A stretch of 64,000 nucleotides of DNA from assembly GCA_963812795.1 (NCBI GenBank), contig CAWEWG010000008.1, positions 1 through 64,000 of the forward strand, written 5' to 3'. Shown in pieces: positions 1 to 7,384 of this stretch (its first letter is position 1; the number at the start of each line of letters is the position of its first letter). This stretch comes from Hyphomicrobium_A sp963812795. GTDB lineage: Bacteria > Pseudomonadota > Alphaproteobacteria > Rhizobiales > Hyphomicrobiaceae. The position numbers and the translations under genes were made by a program. Below the pieces are notes generated by a model. That model made no database searches. It was given only the letters and a program-made list of their open reading frames with translations, and was not told the origin of the DNA.

Positions 1-886
1 GCGACGCCAGATGCACCGTCGCCGTCTTGCCGAGCGCGATGGCGGCATCCGGCTTCATGAGCGAATAGCGGGCCTGATAGGTGCGCGTCGCTGGATCGGC
101 CTGAGGCGAGATTTCGCGCAGCTTCGCTCCATAAACGCGATCGGCATCTGCCCACAGCGTCACAGTGGCCGCCGCGTTGCGGTCGGCGTCGATGCGGCTC
201 TCCGGGATCGACACGACCGCCTCGAGCTCGTCGAGGCGCGCTACCCGCGCGATCAGTTGGCCAGCGCTAACGACTTGCCCCACCTCAACCGGAAGCGCAG
301 TGATCACGCCTGTTTCAGTGGCCACGAGATCCGTATAGGCGAGCTGGTTCTTCGCCAGTTCGAGCGCCCGCGTCGCGCGCTCGACGCGACCGCGGGCTTC
401 ATCAGCCGTCGCCTTCTTCTGCTCGTAGTTGGCGTCGCTGACCCATTTTTGCTCGTTGAGCGTCGCGTAGCGTTTCTCGTCGGCCGCCGTCTGCTTGAGG
501 CTGCTCTGCGCGGCCTTGAGCTCGGCGTCCGCCGAATTCGAGCGACAGCCGATAGTCGCTGGCATCGAGACGGGCGAGCGTCATGCCGGGCGCGACCGTG
601 TCGCCGATGTTGACGAGACGCTCGACGATCTTGCCGGAAACGCGGAAGCCGAGATCGCTCTCGTAGCGCGGCTTGATAGTGCCAGTGTACGAGCGCGTGT
701 CGACATCGGCCGAGAGCTTCACGGCCGCAGCGCGGACCGGCTGCGGGGCGCCACGTAAGGGGCGCTTTCGCTCTCGCAGCCCGCGAGGGCAGCGGCCAAA
801 GCCACGAGGGCGCCGGCCGCGAACACCGGGCGCGCGCGTCTCCAGGGCTGCGCAATTCTGGAAGTCAATGTTGCCGTCGTGTTCAT
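1..886 (-). pseudogene. RND efflux periplasmic adaptor (membrane fusion protein), frame-broken and cut by the window edge
   Basis: The encoded lipoprotein adaptor would link an inner-membrane RND pump to an outer-membrane channel. The ATG at 886 opens a signal peptide with a lipobox ending LAGC (Cys37). The next segment, containing GFRVSGKIVERLVNIGDTV (the biotinyl-lipoyl-like hairpin), lies in another frame, and from about position 532 down the protein returns to the starting frame with a coiled-coil hairpin and beta-barrel residues (RVARLDELEAVVSIPESRI). One base appears missing near 743-750, where the start frame otherwise meets TGA, and one base is extra within GAATTC at 534-539. The two shifts cancel, so two corrections restore one continuous adaptor. 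The C-terminus lies outside the window, probably followed by the pump gene. Divergent from a TetR regulator. Frame breaks may be assembly errors. Confidence 0.85.
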
Positions 887-932
887 ATCGGACCCCATTG
901 TTTGGGCATGGCCGAGGAGCCGGTGCTCTTGA

Positions 933-1038
933 AAGTTAGCGTGGCTAACTTAAGTGAGTGCAGCTAACTTGGCAAGATGAAATCGGCGGCGAAGGGCAAA
1001 AAGTTAATAATGCTAACTTAAGTTAGATGAGCTAACTT
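933..1038. promoter_or_regulatory. Four TetR-type operator palindromes in two tandem pairs
   Basis: Four 19-bp dyads of the form AAGTTAGC-N3-GCTAACTT occupy the divergent intergenic region: 933-951 (perfect), 952-970 (left arm degenerate), 1001-1019 and 1020-1038 (each with one or two changes in the left arm). Members of each pair are directly adjacent with centres 19 bp apart, and the pairs are 49 bp apart. The right arm GCTAACTT is identical in all four. This arrangement is typical of autoregulated TetR-family control of a divergent efflux operon; the binding protein is inferred to be the product of the gene starting at 1068. Confidence 0.85.
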
Positions 1039-1067
1039 GTTGAATCGCAGGCCGAAGGAAAAAAGTC

Positions 1068-1727
1068 ATGACCCGGACAAAAAAGCGCACCGCGGTGCGC
1101 GCAAAGAAGCGGTTCCACCACGGTGACCTGCGCGAGGCGCTGATCGCCGCCACGCGCGAGCTGCTGATCGAGCATGGGCCGGATGGCTTCACATTGGCCG
1201 ACGCCTGCCGCCGCGCCGGCGTCACGACCGCCGCGCCCTACAAGCACTTCCGCGACAAGCAGGAGATCCTGGAGGAAATCGTGTTGCGCGGCTTCGAAGA
1301 GCTCACGGCGGCCAATGCCAGGGCGGTGGCCGAGGGTGGCCCGGGGACTATCGCGGGCATAACCGCTATGGGAATTTCCTATCTCGAATTCGCCGTGGCC
1401 CAGCCAGCACTATTCCGGCTCATGTTCGGGCACAAATCCGAAATCATGAAGGTCCAGCAGGTCGATGAAAGCGGCAAACAGTGTCTGAAGAAAGTAATTG
1501 AGGAAGTTGCCGCCTACAGCCGTAAGCACGGGCACGCCGCCGATGCCGAGGAGATCGCGTTGCGGCTCTGGACGTTCGTTCACGGCGCGTCGTCACTTCA
1601 GCTCGATGGAGACTACGAGCGTGTCGCGCCCGGCCTCGACGTTCACGGGCTGATCACCGATGTCACGCCGATGTTGCTCGGTGTGACGCCGGATAAGCGT
1701 GCGCTATCGCGTGGCAGGAAACGCTGA
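1068..1727 (+). CDS. TetR/AcrR family transcriptional regulator
   Basis: 219 aa. Residues about 15-65 form the TetR helix-turn-helix (HHGDLREALIAATRELL followed by TLADACRRAGVTTAAPYKHF), and the remainder is an all-helical ligand-binding and dimerisation domain of the type with a C-terminal WHG motif (LWTFVHGASSL). Most likely a drug- or solvent-responsive repressor that binds the four palindromes just upstream and controls both itself and the divergent RND efflux adaptor. An AGGAAAAAAG purine run precedes the ATG. The very basic N-terminus (KKRTAVRAKKR) probably contributes to DNA contact. Confidence 0.92.
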   Translation: MTRTKKRTAVRAKKRFHHGDLREALIAATRELLIEHGPDGFTLADACRRAGVTTAAPYKHFRDKQEILEEIVLRGFEELTAANARAVAEGGPGTIAGITAMGISYLEFAVAQPALFRLMFGHKSEIMKVQQVDESGKQCLKKVIEEVAAYSRKHGHAADAEEIALRLWTFVHGASSLQLDGDYERVAPGLDVHGLITDVTPMLLGVTPDKRALSRGRKR

Positions 1728-2008
1728 TCCGGGGCAAAGGATGCGCAGCGTGGCTTGCGCATGTCGGCTTGTGGCCCCTTAGCGGACGTCAGTGAGGACC
1801 CGAGCAAGCTGCTGACACAGTCTGCGACGATGTCCTCATCCCCGACCCCGCCGCACGGTCGTCGCCACTCGATCAGCGCCTGTCGCGTCGTTGACTCGCC
1901 GCCGGGCGCCCGCTTCGAATTCTGAATCGTCGAAAGATCGCAATCCTTCCGATGGCTGGTCGACGCCCTCAAAAAGGGGGCAGCAAGATGGACGACTTTG
2001 CCCTCTGA

Positions 2009-2245
2009 CTAAGCCGTCCGCTCTTTTACCACCCGGAAATAATGCTCGGCGTGCTGGTACCAGTTCTCTGCCTGGACGGCATCGCCCGTCGTCGCCGCTT
2101 CACGAGCAAGGGCGAGGTAGCGTTCGTAATTCCGGCGTGGGTCTATGACCGGCCCGTTTTGCCGCTGCTGCCGCGGAACGTACGTGCGGCCTGCCGGCTG
2201 CCGGCTTCGGTGGGATCGGTTCGTGCCGTTATTCATAACATCCAT
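2009..2245 (-). CDS. Short DUF4167-family protein
   Basis: 78 aa. The C-terminal 45 residues match the DUF4167 signature (RRNYERYLALAREA, then AENWYQHAEHYFRVV), a helical module of unknown function found almost only in alphaproteobacteria. Usual family members are much longer, with an RG-rich N-terminus and a long variable tail; this one has only a short basic, Asn/Gln-rich leader and stops right after the core. It is probably a small paralogue rather than a truncation because the core is complete. The 281-base stretch between it and the TetR gene shows no convincing gene. Confidence 0.75.
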   Translation of the reverse strand: MDVMNNGTNRSHRSRQPAGRTYVPRQQRQNGPVIDPRRNYERYLALAREAATTGDAVQAENWYQHAEHYFRVVKERTA

Positions 2246-2443
2246 TTGAATTGATTCTCCCGCGCCTACCAGCGGCCGCTCCCTTTGAACGAGGGAACAC
2301 GCTGCGACTTATTCAAATTATCAAATTGGGATCAGCAGAGCGGGGCGCACCCCGGGTGACCTGAACCGTTGACATAGGCGCCGGGCCGCCCGGCTGCAAG
2401 TAGCCATCCTTGCAATGCGCTGCATGTGTCCGATATCTTCGTT

Positions 2444-2764
2444 ATGGCCCATTATCTCGTCACCGCAACGCCCAAACCCGGCTGCCTCGCCGAACTCGCG
2501 GCGCGTCTTGGGCGCGATGAATTCCTGCAGATGCAGCCCTTCGGCCGGGCCCTGACTCGGTCACTACGCGACGCACGCTGCCGCGAAGACGGATCGGCCG
2601 TTTGGGAAGAAGAGGACTACTGCCGGCCGCCGCTCGCCGAAGAGCGGTCAGCCGTGCTCGATCACTATTTTGACGGGCTGGAGGTGGAAGCGGTCAGCCG
2701 CGATTCCGGCTGGCGCCGGATAAAAAGTCTTCCGCGTCTCTTTCCGCAATTCGCAGAAGGCTGA
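2444..2764 (+). CDS. Conserved-looking protein of unknown function
   Basis: 106 aa from the ATG at 2444; a GTG at 2426 would add six residues. I do not recognise the family with certainty. The protein begins MAHYLVTATPKPG and is rich in charged residues, with GRALTRSLRDAR and VWEEEDYCRPPLAEER blocks typical of a compact soluble alpha/beta protein; no signal peptide or membrane segment. Codon usage resembles that of its neighbours, supporting a real gene. It lies upstream of the stress-type SDR gene in the same direction with an 80-base gap that holds an EcfG-like promoter, so the two are probably transcribed separately. Confidence 0.65.
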   Translation: MAHYLVTATPKPGCLAELAARLGRDEFLQMQPFGRALTRSLRDARCREDGSAVWEEEDYCRPPLAEERSAVLDHYFDGLEVEAVSRDSGWRRIKSLPRLFPQFAEG

Positions 2765-2789
2765 TTGCCTTCCGCGTTTAACTCGTCCG

Positions 2790-2815
2790 GGAACCGTCGC
2801 TGCGCTCAGCATGTT
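2790..2815 (+). promoter_or_regulatory. EcfG-like promoter upstream of the SDR gene
   Basis: GGAAC at 2790-2794, 17 bases, then TGTT at 2812-2815 (consensus CGTT, one mismatch), 28 bases before the chosen ATG at 2844. It is the weakest of the five EcfG-like sites in the window but sits before a gene of the type normally found in the general-stress regulon. Confidence 0.5.
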
Positions 2816-2843
2816 GGTCCGCGGCAACCGGAGATCTCGGTCC

Positions 2844-3701
2844 ATGACGGAATACGCGAAGCCGCCATATCCCGCACAGCAGCAGGAGCCACCCGGCTAT
2901 ACCAAAGAAATGAAGCCGCTCCCTGACCATGGGGAGCGAAGCTACAAGGGCTCGGGGCAACTCAAGGGCAAACGTGCGGTGATCACCGGCGGCGATAGCG
3001 GCATCGGCCGCGCCGTTGCGATCGCCTACGCCCGCGAAGGCGCCGACGTTCTCATCTCCTATCTCGAGGAAGAAGAAGACGCCAAGGACACGGCAAAGCT
3101 CGTGGAGGAGGCCGGTCAAAAGGCGATCCTGGTTGCGGGTGACGTACAGCATCCGAAGCACTGCCGCGCCATCATCGAGAAGGCAGTTTCTGAGCTCGGC
3201 GGCATCGACATTCTGGTCAACAATGCTGCCCATCAGGCGACCTTCAAGGATATCGAGGACATCTCCGACGAGGAATGGGACCTTACTTTCCGCGTCAACC
3301 TCCACGCCATGTTTTACCTGACCAAGGCCGCCGTGCCGCACATGAAGGAGGGCAGCGTCATCATCAACACGGCCTCGATCAATTCCGACGCGCCCAACCC
3401 CACGCTGCTTGCCTACGCGACGACCAAGGGAGCGATCCACAATTTTACTGCGGGCCTTGCGCAGCTGCTCGCCAAGAAAGGCATCCGCGCCAACGCCGTC
3501 GCCCCGGGCCCGATCTGGACGCCGCTGATCCCCTCGACCATGCCGGCCGAGCATGTTGCGAAGTTCGGCGAGAACACGCCGATGAAGCGCGCGGGCCAGC
3601 CGGCTGAACTCGCAACCGCCTACGTCATGCTCGCTGACCCGCTCTCCAGCTATGTTTCCGGCGCGACCATTGCCGTGACCGGCGGCCGGCCGTTCCTGTA
3701 A
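2844..3701 (+). CDS. SDR family oxidoreductase (general-stress glucose-dehydrogenase-like)
   Basis: 285 aa. A classical short-chain dehydrogenase with an N-terminal extension of about 40 residues rich in Pro/Gln. The NAD(P) fold starts with TGGDSGIGR, NNAA follows at the end of beta-4, and the active site is the serine in the NTASINS stretch with Y-x-x-x-K as YATTK. The extension and the DSGIGR form are typical of the YhdF/YhxD/YghA group, NAD(P)-dependent alcohol or sugar oxidoreductases associated with stress; the substrate cannot be read from sequence. Start chosen at 2844 (MTEYAKPPYPAQQQ) because GGAG lies about 10 bases upstream; an upstream ATG at 2811 falls inside the putative promoter. 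The SemiSWEET gene follows after 14 bases. Confidence 0.9.
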   Translation: MTEYAKPPYPAQQQEPPGYTKEMKPLPDHGERSYKGSGQLKGKRAVITGGDSGIGRAVAIAYAREGADVLISYLEEEEDAKDTAKLVEEAGQKAILVAGDVQHPKHCRAIIEKAVSELGGIDILVNNAAHQATFKDIEDISDEEWDLTFRVNLHAMFYLTKAAVPHMKEGSVIINTASINSDAPNPTLLAYATTKGAIHNFTAGLAQLLAKKGIRANAVAPGPIWTPLIPSTMPAEHVAKFGENTPMKRAGQPAELATAYVMLADPLSSYVSGATIAVTGGRPFL

Positions 3702-3715
3702 AGGTGTTTTTATCT

Positions 3716-3994
3716 ATGCCTGACCTCATGACCGCCGTCGGCGCTGGGGCCGCCCTCTGCACGAGCGTCTCTTACTTTCCGCAGGTGAGAAAAGTCTGGG
3801 ATACAGGCGAGACAGGCGATCTTTCGCTGAAGATGCTGCTGCTGCTTTGTTGCGGCTTTACCCTTTGGACCGTCTACGGCGTGCTGCGAGGCGATTACGT
3901 CATCATCGCCGCGAACGCCGTCAGCGTGGTGCTCGTCGGATTTGTTCTGTACTTCAAGCTGCGCAATGAGTCCGGCCCCGCGGCTGCCGAGTGA
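3716..3994 (+). CDS. SemiSWEET family sugar transporter (single PQ-loop unit)
   Basis: 92 aa with three predicted membrane helices, the size of a SemiSWEET protomer, which dimerises to form a bidirectional sugar facilitator. The PQ-loop motif is visible as SYFPQVRKVW in the first helix region. Starts at ATG 3716; an in-frame GTG lies at 3704, but the AAAGG at the end of the preceding gene is better spaced for the ATG. The short gap suggests co-transcription with the SDR oxidoreductase. Confidence 0.85.
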   Translation: MPDLMTAVGAGAALCTSVSYFPQVRKVWDTGETGDLSLKMLLLLCCGFTLWTVYGVLRGDYVIIAANAVSVVLVGFVLYFKLRNESGPAAAE

Positions 3995-4129
3995 GCGCGG
4001 GAACAGCGATACACTCTCGCCAGTTGTCAGGTGACGACCGCTTATGGCCCAACTGAACGAGAGATGCAGACTAGAAGCTACGAATGATCATACGACGCAC
4101 ACGTCGCCGACGTGAGAGCCGATGGATGC

Positions 4130-4154
4130 GGAACGCGCGAGGACGGACAGCGTT
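4130..4154 (+). promoter_or_regulatory. EcfG-like promoter upstream of the ElaB/YqjD-like gene
   Basis: GGAAC at 4130-4134, exactly 16 bases, CGTT at 4151-4154: a full match to the alphaproteobacterial EcfG consensus. It lies 34 bases before the ATG at 4189 and argues against the longer reading frame that would start at 4084. Confidence 0.65.
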
Positions 4155-4188
4155 ATCTGCGGGCCCTACTCCAGCGCAAGGCATCACA

Positions 4189-4434
4189 ATGGAAGAAGCG
4201 ATCTCGGCACCCTCGACGGATCGGAGGGTTATCGACCACTCGGCAAACGAGCCTGAAAGTCCCAAGCCTGACCGCCCGTCGAGCTACGACAGAGAACTGG
4301 AACGCGTCACTCGCGCCCGAGCCTACTACGACGACCATGACCCGATTAATGCCGCCATCCGTAGAGAGCCAACGCGAGCGATGTTTGTTGCGGCTGGTAT
4401 TGGCTTCATCGGCGCCCTTCTGATCCGCCGCTGA
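4189..4434 (+). CDS. Small membrane-anchored protein resembling ElaB/YqjD (DUF883-type C-terminus)
   Basis: 81 aa. A hydrophilic N-terminal part with Pro/Ser-rich sequence is followed by a short amphipathic stretch and a C-terminal membrane anchor (REPTRAMFVAAGIGFIGAL) ending in LIRR. This arrangement, with 'REP' before a single glycine-rich helix and a terminal arginine pair, resembles ElaB/YqjD/YgaM-type tail-anchored proteins that attach ribosomes to the inner membrane in stationary phase in E. coli. The full coiled-coil region of those proteins is missing, so the assignment is tentative. The start follows from the EcfG-like promoter 34 bases upstream. Confidence 0.6.
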   Translation: MEEAISAPSTDRRVIDHSANEPESPKPDRPSSYDRELERVTRARAYYDDHDPINAAIRREPTRAMFVAAGIGFIGALLIRR

Positions 4435-5136
4435 AATTCATTCCGAGAGCCGGCGGTGCAAGGCTTTACCAATCTTGCGAACATCCATTGAATGAAGCGC
4501 CAGAAATATCAGCCGGTCAATTCTGCGCTCGCCCGCTGCTGCCGCCGTCTTGATGCGCAGCCCTATCATCGTTTGCGCTACATCAGTGGGCGCTGCTGGT
4601 GCCACGGGTACGCAAACACAGTCTCCCCACACTCACACGGGTACACGTCGAGGCCACGCGCCTTAATCGTATGGGCCGCGTGCGCCGTACCAATTAAATT
4701 TTGGCAACCGTGAACTGACGCACCGGCGCCTAACGCCAATACGACCGCCGCCCAAGTGCCTATCGAAATTCACCTTAAGTAACTTGCTCACTGGACTGAA
4801 GAATTCCGTGATCGCACATTGGGAGCGCGGGCCGCCTTGGACGGTGCCGCCCTACTGACCGGGGGGCGCCAGCAATATTCCTCCGCTGGCGCTCTTCACT
4901 GAAGATCGATGGCCGTCGAAGTTCATCGGGTCAATGAAGTGCTTCCGCGAAACGGACTTTCCCTCGGCATCGCGGTTTCGCGCGGCCTGAATGGCAACTG
5001 CTCAATTGACCCGTATGCAGAACACCTTGAAGCGCTGAAGTACGGTCGCACGACGAGGTGAGCATCGTCGCCTCGCATCCGGGCCTACGAGGACATCGGT
5101 CGTCGGCCGAGAGGGTTCAGTCGCACGATCGACAAT
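4435..5136. other. 702-base region without a convincing gene, flank of the decayed integrase
   Basis: No ORF with convincing coding character is present. A 50-codon frame at 4909-5061 starting MAVEVHRVNEVLPRNG looks protein-like but has no recognised family and no good ribosome site; it may be a fragment of an element gene. The stretch separates the ElaB-like gene from the 3' end of the integrase and is probably residual mobile-element DNA. I found no obvious direct repeat linking this side to the sequence beyond the integrase at 6840-6890. Confidence 0.5.
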
Positions 5137-6808
5137 TCAGAATAGGGCAGGAAGCTTCGCCAGCTCTCGCGAAACGGCCCATAGTGATGCGCCTGCATGG
5201 CCGTCGTGGGCATCCTTCGGTGCATGCCCAAGAACTGCGCGACGCACGTCAGGATCAATTCCTGCGTTGCTCATCTCGCGCTTAAGCGTGTGCCTCAACG
5301 AATGAAATGTCAGTCGTGGATCGCTGAGGCCGGCGCGATCCATTAGGCGCGAACAAAATCGCCTGACATTTGTTCGCATACCGGCCGTCGAGTGCGCATT
5401 TGAATGTCTTGAAAACGACCGCGCCTTGACGCTCGCCAAGCCAAGCGATGAAGGCCTTGGAAATTTGGGGATGCAACGGGATTGATCGCACGCTGCCCGG
5501 CGTCTTTGCCGAGCGCCCATTCAGGTCGTCTATCTCGATACAAATCGCGCCATCGATCTCGCGCACGTTCGAAGAAGGCAATGACGCTAGCTCTTCAAGG
5601 CGGGCACCCGTGTAAGCGCTTAGCCTGATGAGCCACGCCATATCACCGTTTTCGCCACTCTCCTCGACGGCTTGCGCAAGGATACGAATGCGCTCCTCCC
5701 GCGTGAACGGACGGCGCCGGCCAGCCTGAGGTCGCGTATCCTTTGGCGCACGGATGCCGATCGCCACGTTGGATGGGGTCCAGCCCTGGTCCGTAGTGAA
5801 CGCAAGCAGAGCCTTGATGCTTGTCAAATGGCGCTCAACGGTTTTGGCCGATACCCGCGGCACATCGCGACCAGGATCGGCAAGTCCGCCTCGCTGCTTC
5901 GATGGCAGCCGGCGATGATCGGGAAGGTCTTCGATCGTTTTGGTGAATGAGCGAACCTGATCTCGTGTGACATGGCGGACCGGAAGGTCGCCGTGCAGTT
6001 CGACAAACCGCCGAACGGCCACGCGGTGACGGCGCTGCGCTGACATCCCTTGCCTGCGCTCGCCGAACCATGCCTCAGTCGCGGCACTCATGCGTGGATT
6101 GTTGGGATCTTCGTGCTGTGAAACTCTGATGCCCAACTCGGCCAGCATGCGAAGACTTGGCTCAAGGCGTCGAGCGCGGACCTGCCGCCGCACCTCCCAC
6201 TCCTCTAACGCTGCCGGGTCAACGGGTGCATTGGCCCCATCAAGAGCACGAAGCATCTCTCGTACGCCGGTAACAAACTCCTCGAGACCTCCGGCTTGTT
6301 TGATGACTTCCAACTCGTGCACGGTGAGCGCTGGTAGTTTGTCCTTTGCAGCGATGACTTGTTGCCGCTCTAGCTCAATCTCGGCTTCGACGCGTGCGAT
6401 GGTGGTGGTAAAAAACTCGGCGTGCCACTCGCGCGGAAGCGCCTTTACAAGTCTTGCACTACCGTCCGCGGCATAGGGCGGTTGAAGTAGATCGGGTCTC
6501 TCAGCCGCGATGCGAATGGCCTGACGTTTGCCGGCTTCCCTCACCGATCGTTCCTCAACTTGCAATGCAACGAGGCGCTCGCTGGGCAGCTGCTGCCGTA
6601 CTTTCGCGATAACGCGATCATGCTCGACAGCGAGCACACGTGCGCGTGACTCGGCGATGCGAAGCTCGCCGGTCTTGAGGGACTGCTTCCACCATTGGCG
6701 ATTGCCGACGAGAGGCCGCACGTCCGCAGGAACATAGCGGCGGTAGTGATAGAGGCTCTGAACCTTGATGACGTAGCGGCTCAATTTTTGACCCAGTATT
6801 TGACCCAA
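5137..6808 (-). pseudogene. Degenerate tyrosine recombinase (phage/island integrase)
   Basis: About 550 residues are recoverable from two frames. The N-terminal part has an RRYVPADVR-type beginning, a SAM-like core-binding domain (about residues 235-350) and the first catalytic arginine in SAYTGARLEELASL. Near 5361-5365 one extra G moves the remainder into another frame, where HSLRHT (His-x-x-Arg) and LGHAPKDAHDGHAG follow. In related integrases the last block reads H-D-G-Y-G, where the tyrosine is the nucleophile; here the codon is CAT, giving histidine. The enzyme therefore appears inactive even if the frame is repaired. The start is probably the TTG at 6808, next to three TTTGACCCA repeats. 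No cargo genes remain nearby. Confidence 0.85.
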
Positions 6809-6829
6809 ACCACCCGGACTTTTGACCCA
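6787..6829. repeat. Three direct TTTGACCCA repeats at the integrase 5' end
   Basis: Identical nonamers at 6787-6795, 6799-6807 and 6821-6829, spaced 12 and 22 bp. Short direct repeats next to an integrase gene commonly are arm-type binding sites for integrase or excisionase; that role is inferred. The second copy directly abuts the presumed TTG start codon at 6808. Confidence 0.6.
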
Positions 6830-6883
6830 AAATGGGGGGCGTCACAAGCGACAAGCCTATGAAATCAGGGCATTTACCTTAAT

Positions 6884-7384
6884 CTTAAAGGTCGGATGCA
6901 GACGTATCTCGTGCACATGCGCCGCCCGCGCGTCCTTTGGCGCGAGCTGGGTCCGCGGCGCTTTCTCGGCTTCCAGGTGCTGATGGGCGGCATGATCCTG
7001 TCGGCCCTGGTGCACCCGTGGTTCTACCTCCTGCTCGCCTTCGACCTTTGGCACGGCCGCCTGCTCGGCGTGCCCGACAGCGTGTTCGGGCAATGGCTGC
7101 TCGGCATCGGCATCGTCAATCTCATCGCCGGGTACGTGAGCGCCATCGCGCTCGGCACGGTTGCGGCGGCGCGCCGTGGGCAGTTGACGCTGGCCGCCCA
7201 CGCGCTGGCGATGCCGGTGTACTGGCTGGCGATTTCGTACGCCGCCTACCGCGCGCTGTGGCAGCTCGTGGTGGCGCCCTACTACTGGGAGAAGACCGAG
7301 CACGCCGGCCGCCGCGCAGCTGAGATGCCAGTGTCTGCTGCAGCAGAGGCGTCTCTGGCCGCGGTGTCACACGAAAAACCGTAG
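6884..7384 (+). pseudogene. C-terminal fragment of a membrane glycosyltransferase family 2 protein
   Basis: About 166 residues beginning LKGRMQTYLVHMRRP and continuing through RELGPRRFLGFQVLMGG and four hydrophobic helices to YYWEKTEHAGRR. This is the last third of cellulose-synthase-like GT2 enzymes, from the (Q/R)-x-x-RW-like region to the membrane helices; the GT-A catalytic domain with its DxD and preceding helices is absent. Homology stops abruptly at about 6884, only 76 bases from the presumed integrase start, with an in-frame stop at 6860-6862. The gene was evidently cut by an insertion or deletion involving the integrase element. The ATG at 6896 is a chance internal methionine. The 3' end overlaps the convergent ligD by 18 bases. 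Confidence 0.75.

Noticed and set aside
4909..5061. Short ORF of 50 codons starting MAVEVHRVNEVLP
   Set aside because: Protein-like composition but no ribosome site, no family and no conserved neighbour; mentioned only within the gap entry.
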